A DNA stretch of 64,000 nt from Prochlorococcus sp. AG-409-J16 (GTDB lineage: Bacteria; Cyanobacteriota; Cyanobacteriia; PCC-6307; Cyanobiaceae): contig QCKB01000002.1 in assembly GCA_003215655.1 (NCBI GenBank), positions 1 through 64,000 on the forward strand, given 5' to 3'. Below, piece after piece: positions 1-8,466 of this stretch. The position numbers and the translations under genes are program-made. The notes beneath the pieces are model-generated. The model made no database searches. It saw only the letters and a list, made by a program, of their open reading frames with translations, and was not told the origin of the DNA. Every line of letters begins with the position of its first letter. Within the stretch, counting starts at the first letter, position 1.

Positions 1-223
1 TGATGCGTAATGGCCTACCCATCATCTCTGCTCCTTGAAGAGCTTCTATTGCAGCTGCTTCTGCAGCCTCATCAACCATCTCAATAAAAGCAAAGCCTCT
101 TTTACGACCTGTGTCGCGTTCGAGTGGGAGAGAACAATTCACAACCTCCCCAAAGGCTGCAAATAGTTCAATGACATCTTCCTGCTCAGCGCGGAAGGGC
201 AAATTACCGACGAAAATACTCAC
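1..223 (-). CDS. RNA-binding protein with one RRM domain, truncated by the window edge
   Basis: The first 74 codons of a cyanobacterial Rbp-type RNA-binding protein are visible; the 3' end lies outside the window. The N-terminus carries RNP2 (IFVGNL, residues 3-8) and RNP1 (KRGFAFIEM, about residues 41-49), the two RNA-contacting strands of an RRM fold. Such small single-RRM proteins bind U-rich RNA and are often cold-induced; that role is family knowledge. The reading frame begins at GTG (221-223), which places the first beta strand immediately at the N-terminus as usual for this family. It lies 119 bp downstream of argH on the same strand, so it may have its own promoter. Confidence 0.88.
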   Translation of the reverse strand, partial: MSIFVGNLPFRAEQEDVIELFAAFGEVVNCSLPLERDTGRKRGFAFIEMVDEAAEAAAIEALQGAEMMGRPLRI

Positions 224-342
224 TTGTCTTTGGATCGTTAAGAAGTGGACCTAATTAGGAAAAAAATGGCCTTTGGTTACTGAGCCTCAATCGGATCAAG
301 AAACCATTGACTAGAACAGAATAAACCCGCGCCAAATTTAAA

Positions 343-1755
343 TCATTTGGATTCAAATCCTAAACGAATTCGCCAATGCTTTAACTGCTGCTCAACTCTT
401 GTAAAGCTAGTACCTCCTTCGCTCATCCGTGAAGCTACTACCATCTTTGGAGCTAATTTTTCATGAAGGTCTTCTTCTATAGAGGATGAAACAGCTTGCC
501 ATTGCTGAAGACTTAAATCTCTTAGCAAAATACCTTTTTCTAGACATTCCTTCACAAGACCCCCAACCAATTGATAAGCCTCTCTAAAAGGAATCCCTTT
601 TTTAACAAGATAATCAGCAACATCAGTTGAATTAGAAAAATCTGATTCAACAGCACCCATCAGACGTTCTTCAGAAAAATGCAATCCTTCCTCAAATAAA
701 ATCGACATGGCTTCTAAAGAGGTTTTTGTAGTTATTACAACATCAAATAAAGCTTCTTTATCTTCTTGAAAATCTTTATTATAAGCCAAAGGCAAACCTT
801 TAATCATGGTTAAAAGACCTTGTAAATGTCCAAACACTCTTCCTGTTTTTCCTCTTACCAATTCAGGAACATCTGGATTTTTCTTTTGCGGCATAAGGCT
901 ACTGCCTGTCGCACAACGATCAGTAAGTTTTACAAATGCAAATTCTTCTGATGACCAAAGAATAACCTCTTCAGCCAATCTACTTAAATGCGCCATCACT
1001 AAAGACGATGCTGATGTAAATTCAATAACAAAATCTCTATCACTTACTGCATCCAAACTATTAGCTGAAATATCAGCAAAGCCTAAAGTTTTCGCTGTGT
1101 AATGTCGATCAATAGGAACTGAAGTGCCAGCAAGTGCTGCGGCACCAAGAGGAGATATATTGACTCGAGCTCTAACTTCTGTAAATCTATTTCGATCTCT
1201 TTGAATCATCTCAATATAAGCAATTAAATGATGCGCAACTGATATCGGTTGAGCTCGCTGTAAATGTGTATAACCAGGCAAAAGCGTATAAAGATGATGT
1301 TCAGCTTTGACAAATAAAGCTTTCTGAAAACGCTCAAGCTCTAAATCCAATTCGTCAATACGACGCCTTAACCACAAACGGAGATCTGTAGCCACTTGAT
1401 CATTACGACTTCTACCTGTATGAAGTTTTTTAGCAACAGGTCCAAGTAAAGAAATTAATCTTCGTTCTACAGCAAAATGTACATCTTCATCTGCAAGGCA
1501 AGGTTTAAATAAACCTTTAGCAGCCTCTGTTCGAATTGTTTCAAGCCCAGCTTCTAATTCTTTAGCTTCCTCAAAACTGATTACACCACATTTTGCAAGC
1601 ATATTGGCATGAGCAACTGAGCCGTCTAAATCTTCCTGCAACAAAGCAATGTCAAAACCTATTGATGCATTAAATCGCTCTATAGCTGGATTTAACCCCT
1701 GATCAAATCGATCGCTCCATGGTTCAGGTAAACCATCTTTTAAATCAACTGACAT
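343..1755 (-). CDS. argH: Argininosuccinate lyase
   Basis: This enzyme splits argininosuccinate into arginine and fumarate, the last step of arginine synthesis, in the cytoplasm. The fumarase/aspartase-superfamily signature [12 protein letters not shown] lies at about residues 284-295 and HTGRSRNDQ at about 112-120; both form the active site of the homotetramer. The length of 470 residues is normal. I chose ATG at 1755 rather than an upstream TTG at 1761. It is the last gene of a minus-strand run with nusB, ftsY and a PP2C phosphatase, 25 bp after the phosphatase stop. The preceding enzyme, argG, is also in this window but about 30 kb away, so the two are not co-transcribed. Confidence 0.97.
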   Translation of the reverse strand: MSVDLKDGLPEPWSDRFDQGLNPAIERFNASIGFDIALLQEDLDGSVAHANMLAKCGVISFEEAKELEAGLETIRTEAAKGLFKPCLADEDVHFAVERRLISLLGPVAKKLHTGRSRNDQVATDLRLWLRRRIDELDLELERFQKALFVKAEHHLYTLLPGYTHLQRAQPISVAHHLIAYIEMIQRDRNRFTEVRARVNISPLGAAALAGTSVPIDRHYTAKTLGFADISANSLDAVSDRDFVIEFTSASSLVMAHLSRLAEEVILWSSEEFAFVKLTDRCATGSSLMPQKKNPDVPELVRGKTGRVFGHLQGLLTMIKGLPLAYNKDFQEDKEALFDVVITTKTSLEAMSILFEEGLHFSEERLMGAVESDFSNSTDVADYLVKKGIPFREAYQLVGGLVKECLEKGILLRDLSLQQWQAVSSSIEEDLHEKLAPKMVVASRMSEGGTSFTRVEQQLKHWRIRLGFESK

Positions 1756-1780
1756 TACCAAGAAAACCTGACCTTCATTG

Positions 1781-3178
1781 TCAGGGTAAAGGCGTTTGGA
1801 CTGAAGGAAGCGTTAATTCTTCAGATACCTTCAAAACAACCATAGAAGCATCATCTTCTAGCTGATGCTCAGACCCAACAAATCGATCTAAACGAATCAA
1901 CAATTGATCAAGAATTCCTTGAGCACCTAAACCGGTTCTACAAGATGTCTCAAGATTGCGAATCAATCTAGATTCATCAAAACGATCGCCTGTAATCCCA
2001 GAAGCCTCAGTCACTCCATCAGTGTAATAAAGAAGAACATCACCAGGTTCAAGAAAAATTTCTCCAGCTGCATATTCCGCTTCAGCCTGAAGACCAATCA
2101 ACATTCCTGGTGCATCTAAACGACTCACACATCGCTGCTGAGCTCTCCAAATCAAAGGTGGGTTATGAGCGGCATTTGCATAACGTAGACGATGAGTACG
2201 AGGGTCATAGTCGGAATAAAACAAAGTCACAAATCTGTGTGACTGAGCCAAATCTTCTTGAGCTAATTGATTTAGATCATGAAGGATTCGATCAGGAGGA
2301 AGACCACTTAAAACCTCAGCTCGCAGCATTCCTCTCAGCATGGTCATCAAAAGACCAGCTGGTACTCCTTTTCCCATAACATCTCCAATAACAAGTGCCC
2401 AACGGCCTCGTTCTCTCCTCCGGCCCATTAACTCAGGTCTTGTAGGCATGAAATCGTAATAATCACCACCAACACCAAATGCAGGCCTGCAACGGGCTGC
2501 CAACTCAACCCCTTCAATAACAGGACAACTATCTGGCAAAAGCTGTGCCTGTATTTCAGCACCAATACTTAATTGACGATCAACTCGCTCATGTCTACGA
2601 GCTTGTTGAAGCATTAGATCATTTTCAATTGCTACAGCAGTAATATCCGCAACTAATTGAACATTGCGACGATGAACTTCACTCCAAATAAGAGAGCCTG
2701 AAGGATCAAAAACATAAACTCTTCCTCTTTCTCGTCCTCGAGCAACTAAAGAAGTAGAAAAAATACCAGCTTTTCCAAGATGCCTCTGGACCAATCTATC
2801 CATTGCTAAAAGTTGTTTTTGATCGCTAGCAAAACCAGGCATCATTGCTGATTCAAAAGTAACCAATTGCCTTAACAACTCCTGATATTTATCAATATTG
2901 ACTACTTGAAGTTGATCTCTCCAAATACAACCATCTTCCTGAAAAGGAACCAATAAGCAGCCATCAACTCCAACTAACCTTGAGACAACAACAGGAACCA
3001 ATTCAAGAAAACGATGAAGATTAGTAAAATTTCTCAGAGCAAAAGCCAAAGAGGCCAAAAGATCTTGATTCAATCTTTGCTCACTAGACAAGCTATCTAA
3101 TAACTCGCGCAGAGAAGTCGACGCAGGCTCTGGAAGACCACGAGAAAGAGAATGAAGCCTAGGTGGTTTACTGCCCAT
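1781..3178 (-). CDS. PP2C-type (SpoIIE/RsbU-like) serine/threonine phosphatase
   Basis: A cytosolic regulatory phosphatase of 465 residues. The C-terminal half is a SpoIIE/RsbU-type PP2C domain with the metal-binding signatures [21 protein letters not shown] and [11 protein letters not shown]. The N-terminal part, roughly residues 30-190, looks like a GAF-type sensor, ending in a helical stretch before the catalytic domain. In bacteria such proteins dephosphorylate anti-sigma-factor antagonists in partner-switching pathways; the substrate here cannot be told from sequence and no anti-sigma or STAS partner lies nearby. It sits between ftsY (53 bp upstream) and argH (25 bp downstream), both on the same strand, so it is probably co-transcribed with them. 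No transmembrane segment is evident. Confidence 0.88.
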   Translation of the reverse strand: MGSKPPRLHSLSRGLPEPASTSLRELLDSLSSEQRLNQDLLASLAFALRNFTNLHRFLELVPVVVSRLVGVDGCLLVPFQEDGCIWRDQLQVVNIDKYQELLRQLVTFESAMMPGFASDQKQLLAMDRLVQRHLGKAGIFSTSLVARGRERGRVYVFDPSGSLIWSEVHRRNVQLVADITAVAIENDLMLQQARRHERVDRQLSIGAEIQAQLLPDSCPVIEGVELAARCRPAFGVGGDYYDFMPTRPELMGRRRERGRWALVIGDVMGKGVPAGLLMTMLRGMLRAEVLSGLPPDRILHDLNQLAQEDLAQSHRFVTLFYSDYDPRTHRLRYANAAHNPPLIWRAQQRCVSRLDAPGMLIGLQAEAEYAAGEIFLEPGDVLLYYTDGVTEASGITGDRFDESRLIRNLETSCRTGLGAQGILDQLLIRLDRFVGSEHQLEDDASMVVLKVSEELTLPSVQTPLP

Positions 3179-3231
3179 TGCTTAAAAAGAGCAGGATTAA
3201 AAACTTAGCAAGTTTAGAGAATTTTGTTTTA

Positions 3232-4599
3232 TCAACGCGTAGCTAATAATGCCTCAATAAATTCGAAACTATTAAATGGTCGCAAATCCCTAATCCCTTC
3301 ACCCGCTCCAATAAAGCGAATAGGTAATCCAGCTTCCTTAGAGACAGCTAACGCTACTCCTCCTCGAGAGGTTCCATCTAACTTAGTGATTACTACACCA
3401 GTTAATTTGGCCGATTTTGCAAATGCCATTGCCTGCTTCAAGCCATTTTGCCCTTGACTAGCGTCTAAAACTAATAAAGATTCGACTTCTGCTTCTGGTG
3501 CTAAGCGATCAATAATTTTACGAACTTTTTGAAGCTCTTCCATCAAATTATGTTTTGTTTGTAGCCTTCCAGCTGTATCAACTAAAACCAAATCTAGTCC
3601 TTTAGATTTTGCTGCTCCAATAGCATCAAAAACAACAGCCGCTGGGTCAGCATTAATTGATGTGTTTGCTATAACTTGAACACCACTTCTTTCACCCCAA
3701 ACCTGAACTTGCTTAACAGCACCAGCCCTAAATGTGTCTGCAGCAGCTATTAAAGCAGAATAACCACTTCGAATAGCAAGATTTGCTAATTTTCCTAATG
3801 TTGTTGTTTTTCCTACTCCATTTACCCCAACTAAAAGCCAAACATTCAACTTACCTTTTTTAGGACTCAATAATTTAACTCCACTTTTCTGAATTGGAGC
3901 ATCAATCAATTTCAACAACTGTTTTTTTAAAAAATCAATCCCTTCTTTTGAATCAATAACTTCTTCATTTAAACGACGACGAAGAGCATCTAAAACTTCT
4001 TCTGTTGCTTCTACACCTGCATCAGCACGTAATAATAATGATTCTAAAGTATCAAAATCTTCTTGAGTTAAGGGATCATCGCCAAATTTCTCCAATAAGC
4101 CAGTAACAAAGCCTCGACGAGTCTGTTCGAGCCCAGAACGTAATCGGCCCAACCAATCTATTTCTTCAAGGGAAACATCCTCAGAACGAACACCCTGTGC
4201 CGCTAAAACTTCAGCAGACCATGTAAACGCTTCATCAAATTGACCTAAACTAGGCTCTGATTCTTGAATCTCTATAGAATCTGAAATTTCGACATCATTT
4301 GGATTTAATAATTGACTTGAATATTTATCTTGCTCTAAAACAACTAATTCTTCTTTCTGAATATTTTCAGAAAACTTTTTTTCTTCTAATATCTTTTCAG
4401 TTCTCTTCTCGTCTTCCTGTCTCTTTTCTTGTTGCTCCTTAAGTCGCTGAAAAGTCTTACGCGCCCACTCAATTGACTCATCTTCTAAAGAAAGATCTTC
4501 GGAAGATTTTATATTTTCTTGTTCTTTACTAGATAGATCTTCCTCTCGATCTTTTGATTCGGAACTAATTCTTTTACGGTTCAATTCGTCGTAAACCAT
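3232..4599 (-). CDS. ftsY: Signal recognition particle receptor FtsY
   Basis: FtsY is the membrane-associated GTPase that docks ribosome-SRP complexes at the translocon. The last 300 residues form the NG domain: P-loop GVNGVGKTTTLGKLA (from about residue 258), AADTFRAGA, the G3 motif DTAGR, and TKLDGTSRGG near the end. The first 140 residues are a very charged Glu/Lys-rich A-type extension with likely coiled or disordered character, as in many bacterial FtsY proteins. The total is 455 residues. ATG at 4599 is preferred over a TTG at 4620 because it begins two bases after the nusB stop, which fits translational coupling in the nusB-ftsY pair. Confidence 0.96.
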   Translation of the reverse strand: MVYDELNRKRISSESKDREEDLSSKEQENIKSSEDLSLEDESIEWARKTFQRLKEQQEKRQEDEKRTEKILEEKKFSENIQKEELVVLEQDKYSSQLLNPNDVEISDSIEIQESEPSLGQFDEAFTWSAEVLAAQGVRSEDVSLEEIDWLGRLRSGLEQTRRGFVTGLLEKFGDDPLTQEDFDTLESLLLRADAGVEATEEVLDALRRRLNEEVIDSKEGIDFLKKQLLKLIDAPIQKSGVKLLSPKKGKLNVWLLVGVNGVGKTTTLGKLANLAIRSGYSALIAAADTFRAGAVKQVQVWGERSGVQVIANTSINADPAAVVFDAIGAAKSKGLDLVLVDTAGRLQTKHNLMEELQKVRKIIDRLAPEAEVESLLVLDASQGQNGLKQAMAFAKSAKLTGVVITKLDGTSRGGVALAVSKEAGLPIRFIGAGEGIRDLRPFNSFEFIEALLATR

Positions 4600-4601
4600 T
4601 T

Positions 4602-5237
4602 CTATACTGCCAAAGAACAAGCATCTTGAAGCCTTCTTAAAACACCATTAATCATGCGTCTTCCTTTCTCGTCACTATATCTATTCGCCAATTCAACAGC
4701 TTCATTACAAGCAACAGCTGGTGGTGTTCCTAAGTCCGTTAAATCAATAACAGCTAATCGCAAAATATCTCTATCTATTCGAGGAAGCCTTGTTAAACGC
4801 CATCCTTCCATTACTGAATCCAGCCGAGAATCAATTTGATGCCTTGTTTTGATTACTAAAGAAACTCGTTGCAGTGCAGAATGACGAATCTTGTCTTGAT
4901 CGGCCAAAGCTAATAGTCGAGGCAAATCCAAACTGCATGAAAGCCCATTCAATAATTGCTCAGAAGATAAGATGCTTTGGCGTAAATGTTCACGAACACG
5001 GTTAATAGATTTAGTATCAATATCCTCCAACTCACTATCTATTAAATGTTGTTGAGCAATCTCAAGACTTAAAGCACAACTATCTAGTCCTTCTCTCCAA
5101 TACTGCAAAAGGCTATCAAAGGCTTTTTGAAGAAGCACATCTAAAGAAATATTTTCCACAATCTTATTTTGACCATCTGGAATCTGGCCCAAAACTAAAA
5201 GTGCTAATTCACGCGAAAGAGATCTAGATTGCATCAT
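4602..5237 (-). CDS. nusB: Transcription antitermination factor NusB
   Basis: NusB with NusE (S10) binds boxA RNA and promotes antitermination on rRNA operons. The conserved C-terminal half is clear: LPRIDRDILRLAVIDL, the TPPAVACNEAVELANRYSDEKG-type helix and the terminal GRRMINGVLRRLQ. At 211 residues it is longer than the roughly 140 of E. coli NusB because of an extended N-terminal helical region, which is usual in cyanobacteria. It lies between the DUF502 gene (25 bp upstream) and ftsY (two bases downstream). The start at 5237 gives MMQSRSLSRELAL; the second Met would also serve. Confidence 0.93.
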   Translation of the reverse strand: MMQSRSLSRELALLVLGQIPDGQNKIVENISLDVLLQKAFDSLLQYWREGLDSCALSLEIAQQHLIDSELEDIDTKSINRVREHLRQSILSSEQLLNGLSCSLDLPRLLALADQDKIRHSALQRVSLVIKTRHQIDSRLDSVMEGWRLTRLPRIDRDILRLAVIDLTDLGTPPAVACNEAVELANRYSDEKGRRMINGVLRRLQDACSLAV

Positions 5238-5262
5238 CTATAACTAAAAAAAAGAAATAGAT

Positions 5263-6009
5263 TCAAACTTGTGGAGAAGAAGGCGAAGAAACTGGAGTTG
5301 CTCTCAATTGAGTAAACAAACTGGAAAAACTACGATTTGTAGGTTGTTCTTGATCATCTGGATTAACTATGCCAGCCGAAATGATCGTGCGGAATGCATC
5401 TTCAACCGAAATATTTAAATCTCTAACGGATGACTCAGGCACAAGTGTGTACCAACCAGTTGTGGGGTTAGGTGCCGTAGGAATAAAAACACTAAGTAGT
5501 GGCTGTTCCAATTCAGCCTGAAGAGAAGGACCTACAGTGCCAGTTACAAAGCCAACACTAAACAAACCTTCTCTTGGATATTCAACTAAAACGACCCTTC
5601 TAAATCTCTTTGAATTATCCTTCAAAAAAGTTTGAAGTAACTGCTTAAGAGTCTTATAAACAGAACCAGCCAAAGGGATTCGTGAAACGGTTCCTTCACC
5701 AAATTCGAGAAGCCAACGACCAACTATATTTCTGGCCATTAAACCTATCAAAAGAATTCCTAATAATGGAACTGTTAGGCCTAAAGAGAGGTTAATTAGA
5801 TCCTGAAGAAATGGATTTAAAGTAATAAAAGGATTTAGTTGTTTCGGAATAGAGGTCAAAAAGGCCAAAACAAAGCGACTGACAGTCGTCGCCAACCAAA
5901 AGGTAGTAGCCAAAGGAATGACCACTAACAAACCTGCAATAAGATCATTCTTCAGGTCCTGCTGAAGCCTGGAAGCCAAAGAAAGATCAGTTTTGGGATT
6001 GGACTGCAC
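5263..6009 (-). CDS. DUF502 family membrane protein
   Basis: A 248-residue integral membrane protein of the DUF502 family, function unknown. Two hydrophobic segments are visible near residues 23-50 and 65-95, separated by a short loop, followed by a soluble domain with the family pattern of a GTVSRIPLAGSVYKTLKQL stretch and TAPNPTTGWY. The family is widespread in cyanobacteria and proteobacteria and has a plant homologue (LIKE COV). The tail is Ser/Pro-rich. Start choice lies between GTG (6009) and a TTG one codon upstream; GTG is preferred. It heads the minus-strand run with nusB, ftsY, the PP2C gene and argH. Confidence 0.88.
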   Translation of the reverse strand: MQSNPKTDLSLASRLQQDLKNDLIAGLLVVIPLATTFWLATTVSRFVLAFLTSIPKQLNPFITLNPFLQDLINLSLGLTVPLLGILLIGLMARNIVGRWLLEFGEGTVSRIPLAGSVYKTLKQLLQTFLKDNSKRFRRVVLVEYPREGLFSVGFVTGTVGPSLQAELEQPLLSVFIPTAPNPTTGWYTLVPESSVRDLNISVEDAFRTIISAGIVNPDDQEQPTNRSFSSLFTQLRATPVSSPSSPQV

Positions 6010-6575
6010 CAATTGGCGTTAGTTGCCTAAGGACTAATTTATATAACCAACCTAACCATCAAAAGGGCAATCAGAACGCATTAGATAACTGATGTTAGAG
6101 CAAGCAACAAAATTCAAACTGAAAAAGGAATATAGAAAAACCTGAAAACAAAGTCAGATCAACTGCTATAACTAGGTTTTAAGTAAGACAAGAAGACCTT
6201 AAGAAACGTCTAACAAAAGAAATCAGCCAATAAAACAACCGGAATAATTGAGCAAAGCATCTTCATCTCAAAGAAAAAAAGCTAAATTTCACAAAAAAAA
6301 TCAGAAAAAGGAGTATTAAACCTTTATTTCAAATGGATTCAAAGAATTGATTTCTATATTAAAAAAGAAAACTGCAAAAAAATAAAACCAAAATTTTTAA
6401 ATTTAAATAAATACAAAAGAAACAAAGTAAGCACCATCTCTGAAGGGATATAGAAAGAAAACGGTAAGATAATCAGAATTTAATATTCTGAATTTTTGAT
6501 ATTATAAAGGTTTTAGTAGGTTATAGTTAATTCAATTTACAGAATTCAAAGTTAGTCATTTGATCTCTAATAATC
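6010..6575. other. Long AT-rich non-coding gap between divergent DUF502 and queG genes
   Basis: There is no credible ORF in these 566 bases on either strand, and the stretch is very A-rich on the plus strand. It must hold the divergent promoters for the DUF502-argH run and the queG-TPR-gyrA-like run. The only distinct structure I see is a 7-bp inverted repeat (6473-6479 and 6485-6491) followed by a short T run. A small RNA is possible because such long gaps are uncommon in this compact genome, but nothing in the sequence identifies one. Confidence 0.6.
6473..6499 (+). terminator. Terminator-like hairpin or operator upstream of queG
   Basis: TCAGAAT (6473-6479) and ATTCTGA (6485-6491) form a perfect 7-bp inverted repeat with a 5-nt loop, followed by ATTTTTGAT. 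The stem is AT-rich and weak. It could end a short rightward transcript from the gap or act as a binding site before queG about 85 bp downstream. The call is structural only. Confidence 0.3.
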
Positions 6576-7544
6576 GTGAACAGTCAAAATGAACAACATG
6601 AATTGAGTTTAAAACTCAAACAAAAAGCCAAAGATGAAGGCTTTGACCCTGTGGGAATTGCAAAAGTACCTGGAAGTGAACGTATTCAACTCAGAACAGC
6701 TGCTCTTCAACGTTGGCTAAATGAGGGTTATCAGGCAGATATGAATTGGATGGCAGCTCCGAGAAGACAACAAATACATGATATGCTTAAAGGCGTAAAA
6801 AGTATTCTTGCAGTAGGCCTTAATTATTACGTAGATAAAAAACAATTACCAAATGCATTATCAATAGCAAGATATGGATGGGGCGAAGATTACCACAAAA
6901 ATGTTGAAAAACGTTTAACAAAAATAGGCACTTGGCTAGAGGCTGAAAGACCTAATTGTCGATGGAAAGTCTGTGTTGATTCTTCTCCGCTACTTGATAA
7001 AGCTTGGGCCGAAGAAGCAGGTCTTGGATGGATAGGCAAAAATAGCAATCTTATAAATACTAAAAATGGTTCTTGGATAGTTATTGGACATCTTCTTTGT
7101 ACTGAAGAATTAACAGCAGACAAGCCATCTCAATCCCTTTGTGGAAAATGCCAAGATTGCTTAAACGCATGTCCCACAAAAGCAATAACTCAACCTTTCG
7201 TTATTGATTCGCGGCTGTGCATCGCGTACCACACTATTGAGAACCGCAATGCTGACTTACCAAAAAACATACAGGCTTCTATAGGGAATTGGGTTGCAGG
7301 ATGCGATATTTGCCAAGATGTCTGTCCATGGAATCAAAAAACTCTCACTAGTAGTGAAGACCCTGGAATGGCTCCTAAAGAATGGATCTTGAAATTAACT
7401 AAAGAAGAAGCAATGACTTGGAACGATGAAAAATGGAAGGAAAATTTACGTGGTTCAGCATTAAAACGCATAAAGCCATGGATGTGGCGTCGTAATGCAA
7501 GTGCGGTACTTTCTGAAAAGAGAACTACGCTGATTAAAAATTAA
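6576..7544 (+). CDS. queG: Epoxyqueuosine reductase
   Basis: QueG reduces epoxyqueuosine in tRNA to queuosine, the last step of the pathway, using cobalamin and two [4Fe-4S] clusters. The cluster ligands are in CGKCQDCLNACPTKAI and in the GCDICQDVCPWN segment, a bacterial-ferredoxin-like pair. The N-terminal DUF1730-type domain includes DSSPLLDKAWAEEAGLGWIG, with the catalytic-region aspartate. The length of 322 residues is typical; the family's C-terminal HEAT repeat is shortened. The start is GTG at 6576; no good Shine-Dalgarno sequence is seen. queC and queE lie about 50 kb away in this window. It is followed after 10 bp by a TPR gene. Confidence 0.95.
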   Translation: MNSQNEQHELSLKLKQKAKDEGFDPVGIAKVPGSERIQLRTAALQRWLNEGYQADMNWMAAPRRQQIHDMLKGVKSILAVGLNYYVDKKQLPNALSIARYGWGEDYHKNVEKRLTKIGTWLEAERPNCRWKVCVDSSPLLDKAWAEEAGLGWIGKNSNLINTKNGSWIVIGHLLCTEELTADKPSQSLCGKCQDCLNACPTKAITQPFVIDSRLCIAYHTIENRNADLPKNIQASIGNWVAGCDICQDVCPWNQKTLTSSEDPGMAPKEWILKLTKEEAMTWNDEKWKENLRGSALKRIKPWMWRRNASAVLSEKRTTLIKN

Positions 7545-7554
7545 ACACGGATCC

Positions 7555-8442
7555 ATGAGACCGATAAAAGAAAAAATAAAAACAAGTGTTCAATGCTTTA
7601 CTAGTATTTTTCTAGGGATAGCAAGCATTTGTTTCACTAAACCCGCAAATGCTTTAGTTCCTTATATATTCGAGCCCTCTCAAAACGAACTTAAAAAAAC
7701 CAGTTATGAAATTGGTAGAACAGCAGCACAACTTTTGCAATTAGGACAAGCAGAAGAAGCAGCTCGCCTAGCAGCTCTAGCTGTAAGCGTCAAACCAGAT
7801 GATGACAAGCTTTGGTCAATTCTTGCAGAAGCACAATTACGAAATAATTGGCTTAAAAAAGCTAAGTTTTCGCTAGAAAAAGCAAAAGAATTAAACCCCA
7901 AGAATCCACAACTATGGTTTGCTGATGCATCATTAGAATTGCAACAAAAAAATTCAAAAAAAGCAATAGAACTTGCTGAAAAAGGTTTAAAACTTGATCC
8001 TAAGAATCCCATTGCTTTTTTCTATATTGGTAATGCAAGAATAATGCAAAATGACTATTCATTAGCAATAAAAGCTTTTGACAAAGCTTTCAAATTAAAA
8101 CCTTCGTTCTGGGAAGCGAATAACAACAAAGCAATTGTCCTCTTCGAAATGGACAAAACTCAAGAAGCCATCAAAACTTGGAGAGAAGTCCTAAGGATAA
8201 AAATCAATGCCGAACCAATGCTTGCTCTAGCTGCAGGACTGAATAAAAACAAACCAGGCGATGCGGAGGCACTAGAACTTGCTTCAAAAGCACTTGCAAA
8301 GAATCCTAATTATGTTTCTGTAGGTCACCAAAAGGAACAACTATGGGGTATGAAGCTTCGCAAAGCAACTGCACTACTCTTAAATCATCCTGAGCTAGAA
8401 AAAGCAGTTGCCCAAGCAGAAGCAACCTCTCAAAACAACTAA
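7555..8442 (+). CDS. Exported TPR-repeat protein
   Basis: A 295-residue protein with an N-terminal export signal (basic start, hydrophobic core at about residues 12-27, probable cut after the ANA near 34), then tandem tetratricopeptide repeats from about residue 50 to 210. The repeat register is visible as W/L-G-Y-A-like helices, for example in LNPKNPQLWFADASLELQQ and LDPKNPIAFFYIGNARIMQ. TPR domains bind proteins; the partner is unknown. The gene sits 10 bp after queG and 24 bp before the topoisomerase gene, and this trio order is conserved in picocyanobacteria. No functional link between the three products is obvious. Confidence 0.85.
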   Translation: MRPIKEKIKTSVQCFTSIFLGIASICFTKPANALVPYIFEPSQNELKKTSYEIGRTAAQLLQLGQAEEAARLAALAVSVKPDDDKLWSILAEAQLRNNWLKKAKFSLEKAKELNPKNPQLWFADASLELQQKNSKKAIELAEKGLKLDPKNPIAFFYIGNARIMQNDYSLAIKAFDKAFKLKPSFWEANNNKAIVLFEMDKTQEAIKTWREVLRIKINAEPMLALAAGLNKNKPGDAEALELASKALAKNPNYVSVGHQKEQLWGMKLRKATALLLNHPELEKAVAQAEATSQNN

Positions 8443-8466
8443 CTCAAACCCTAATCAGTAAATTGA

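Noticed and set aside
806-1102. Plus-strand 98-residue frame inside argH
   Set aside because: It lies wholly opposite argH and has no family resemblance; a shadow of the real gene.
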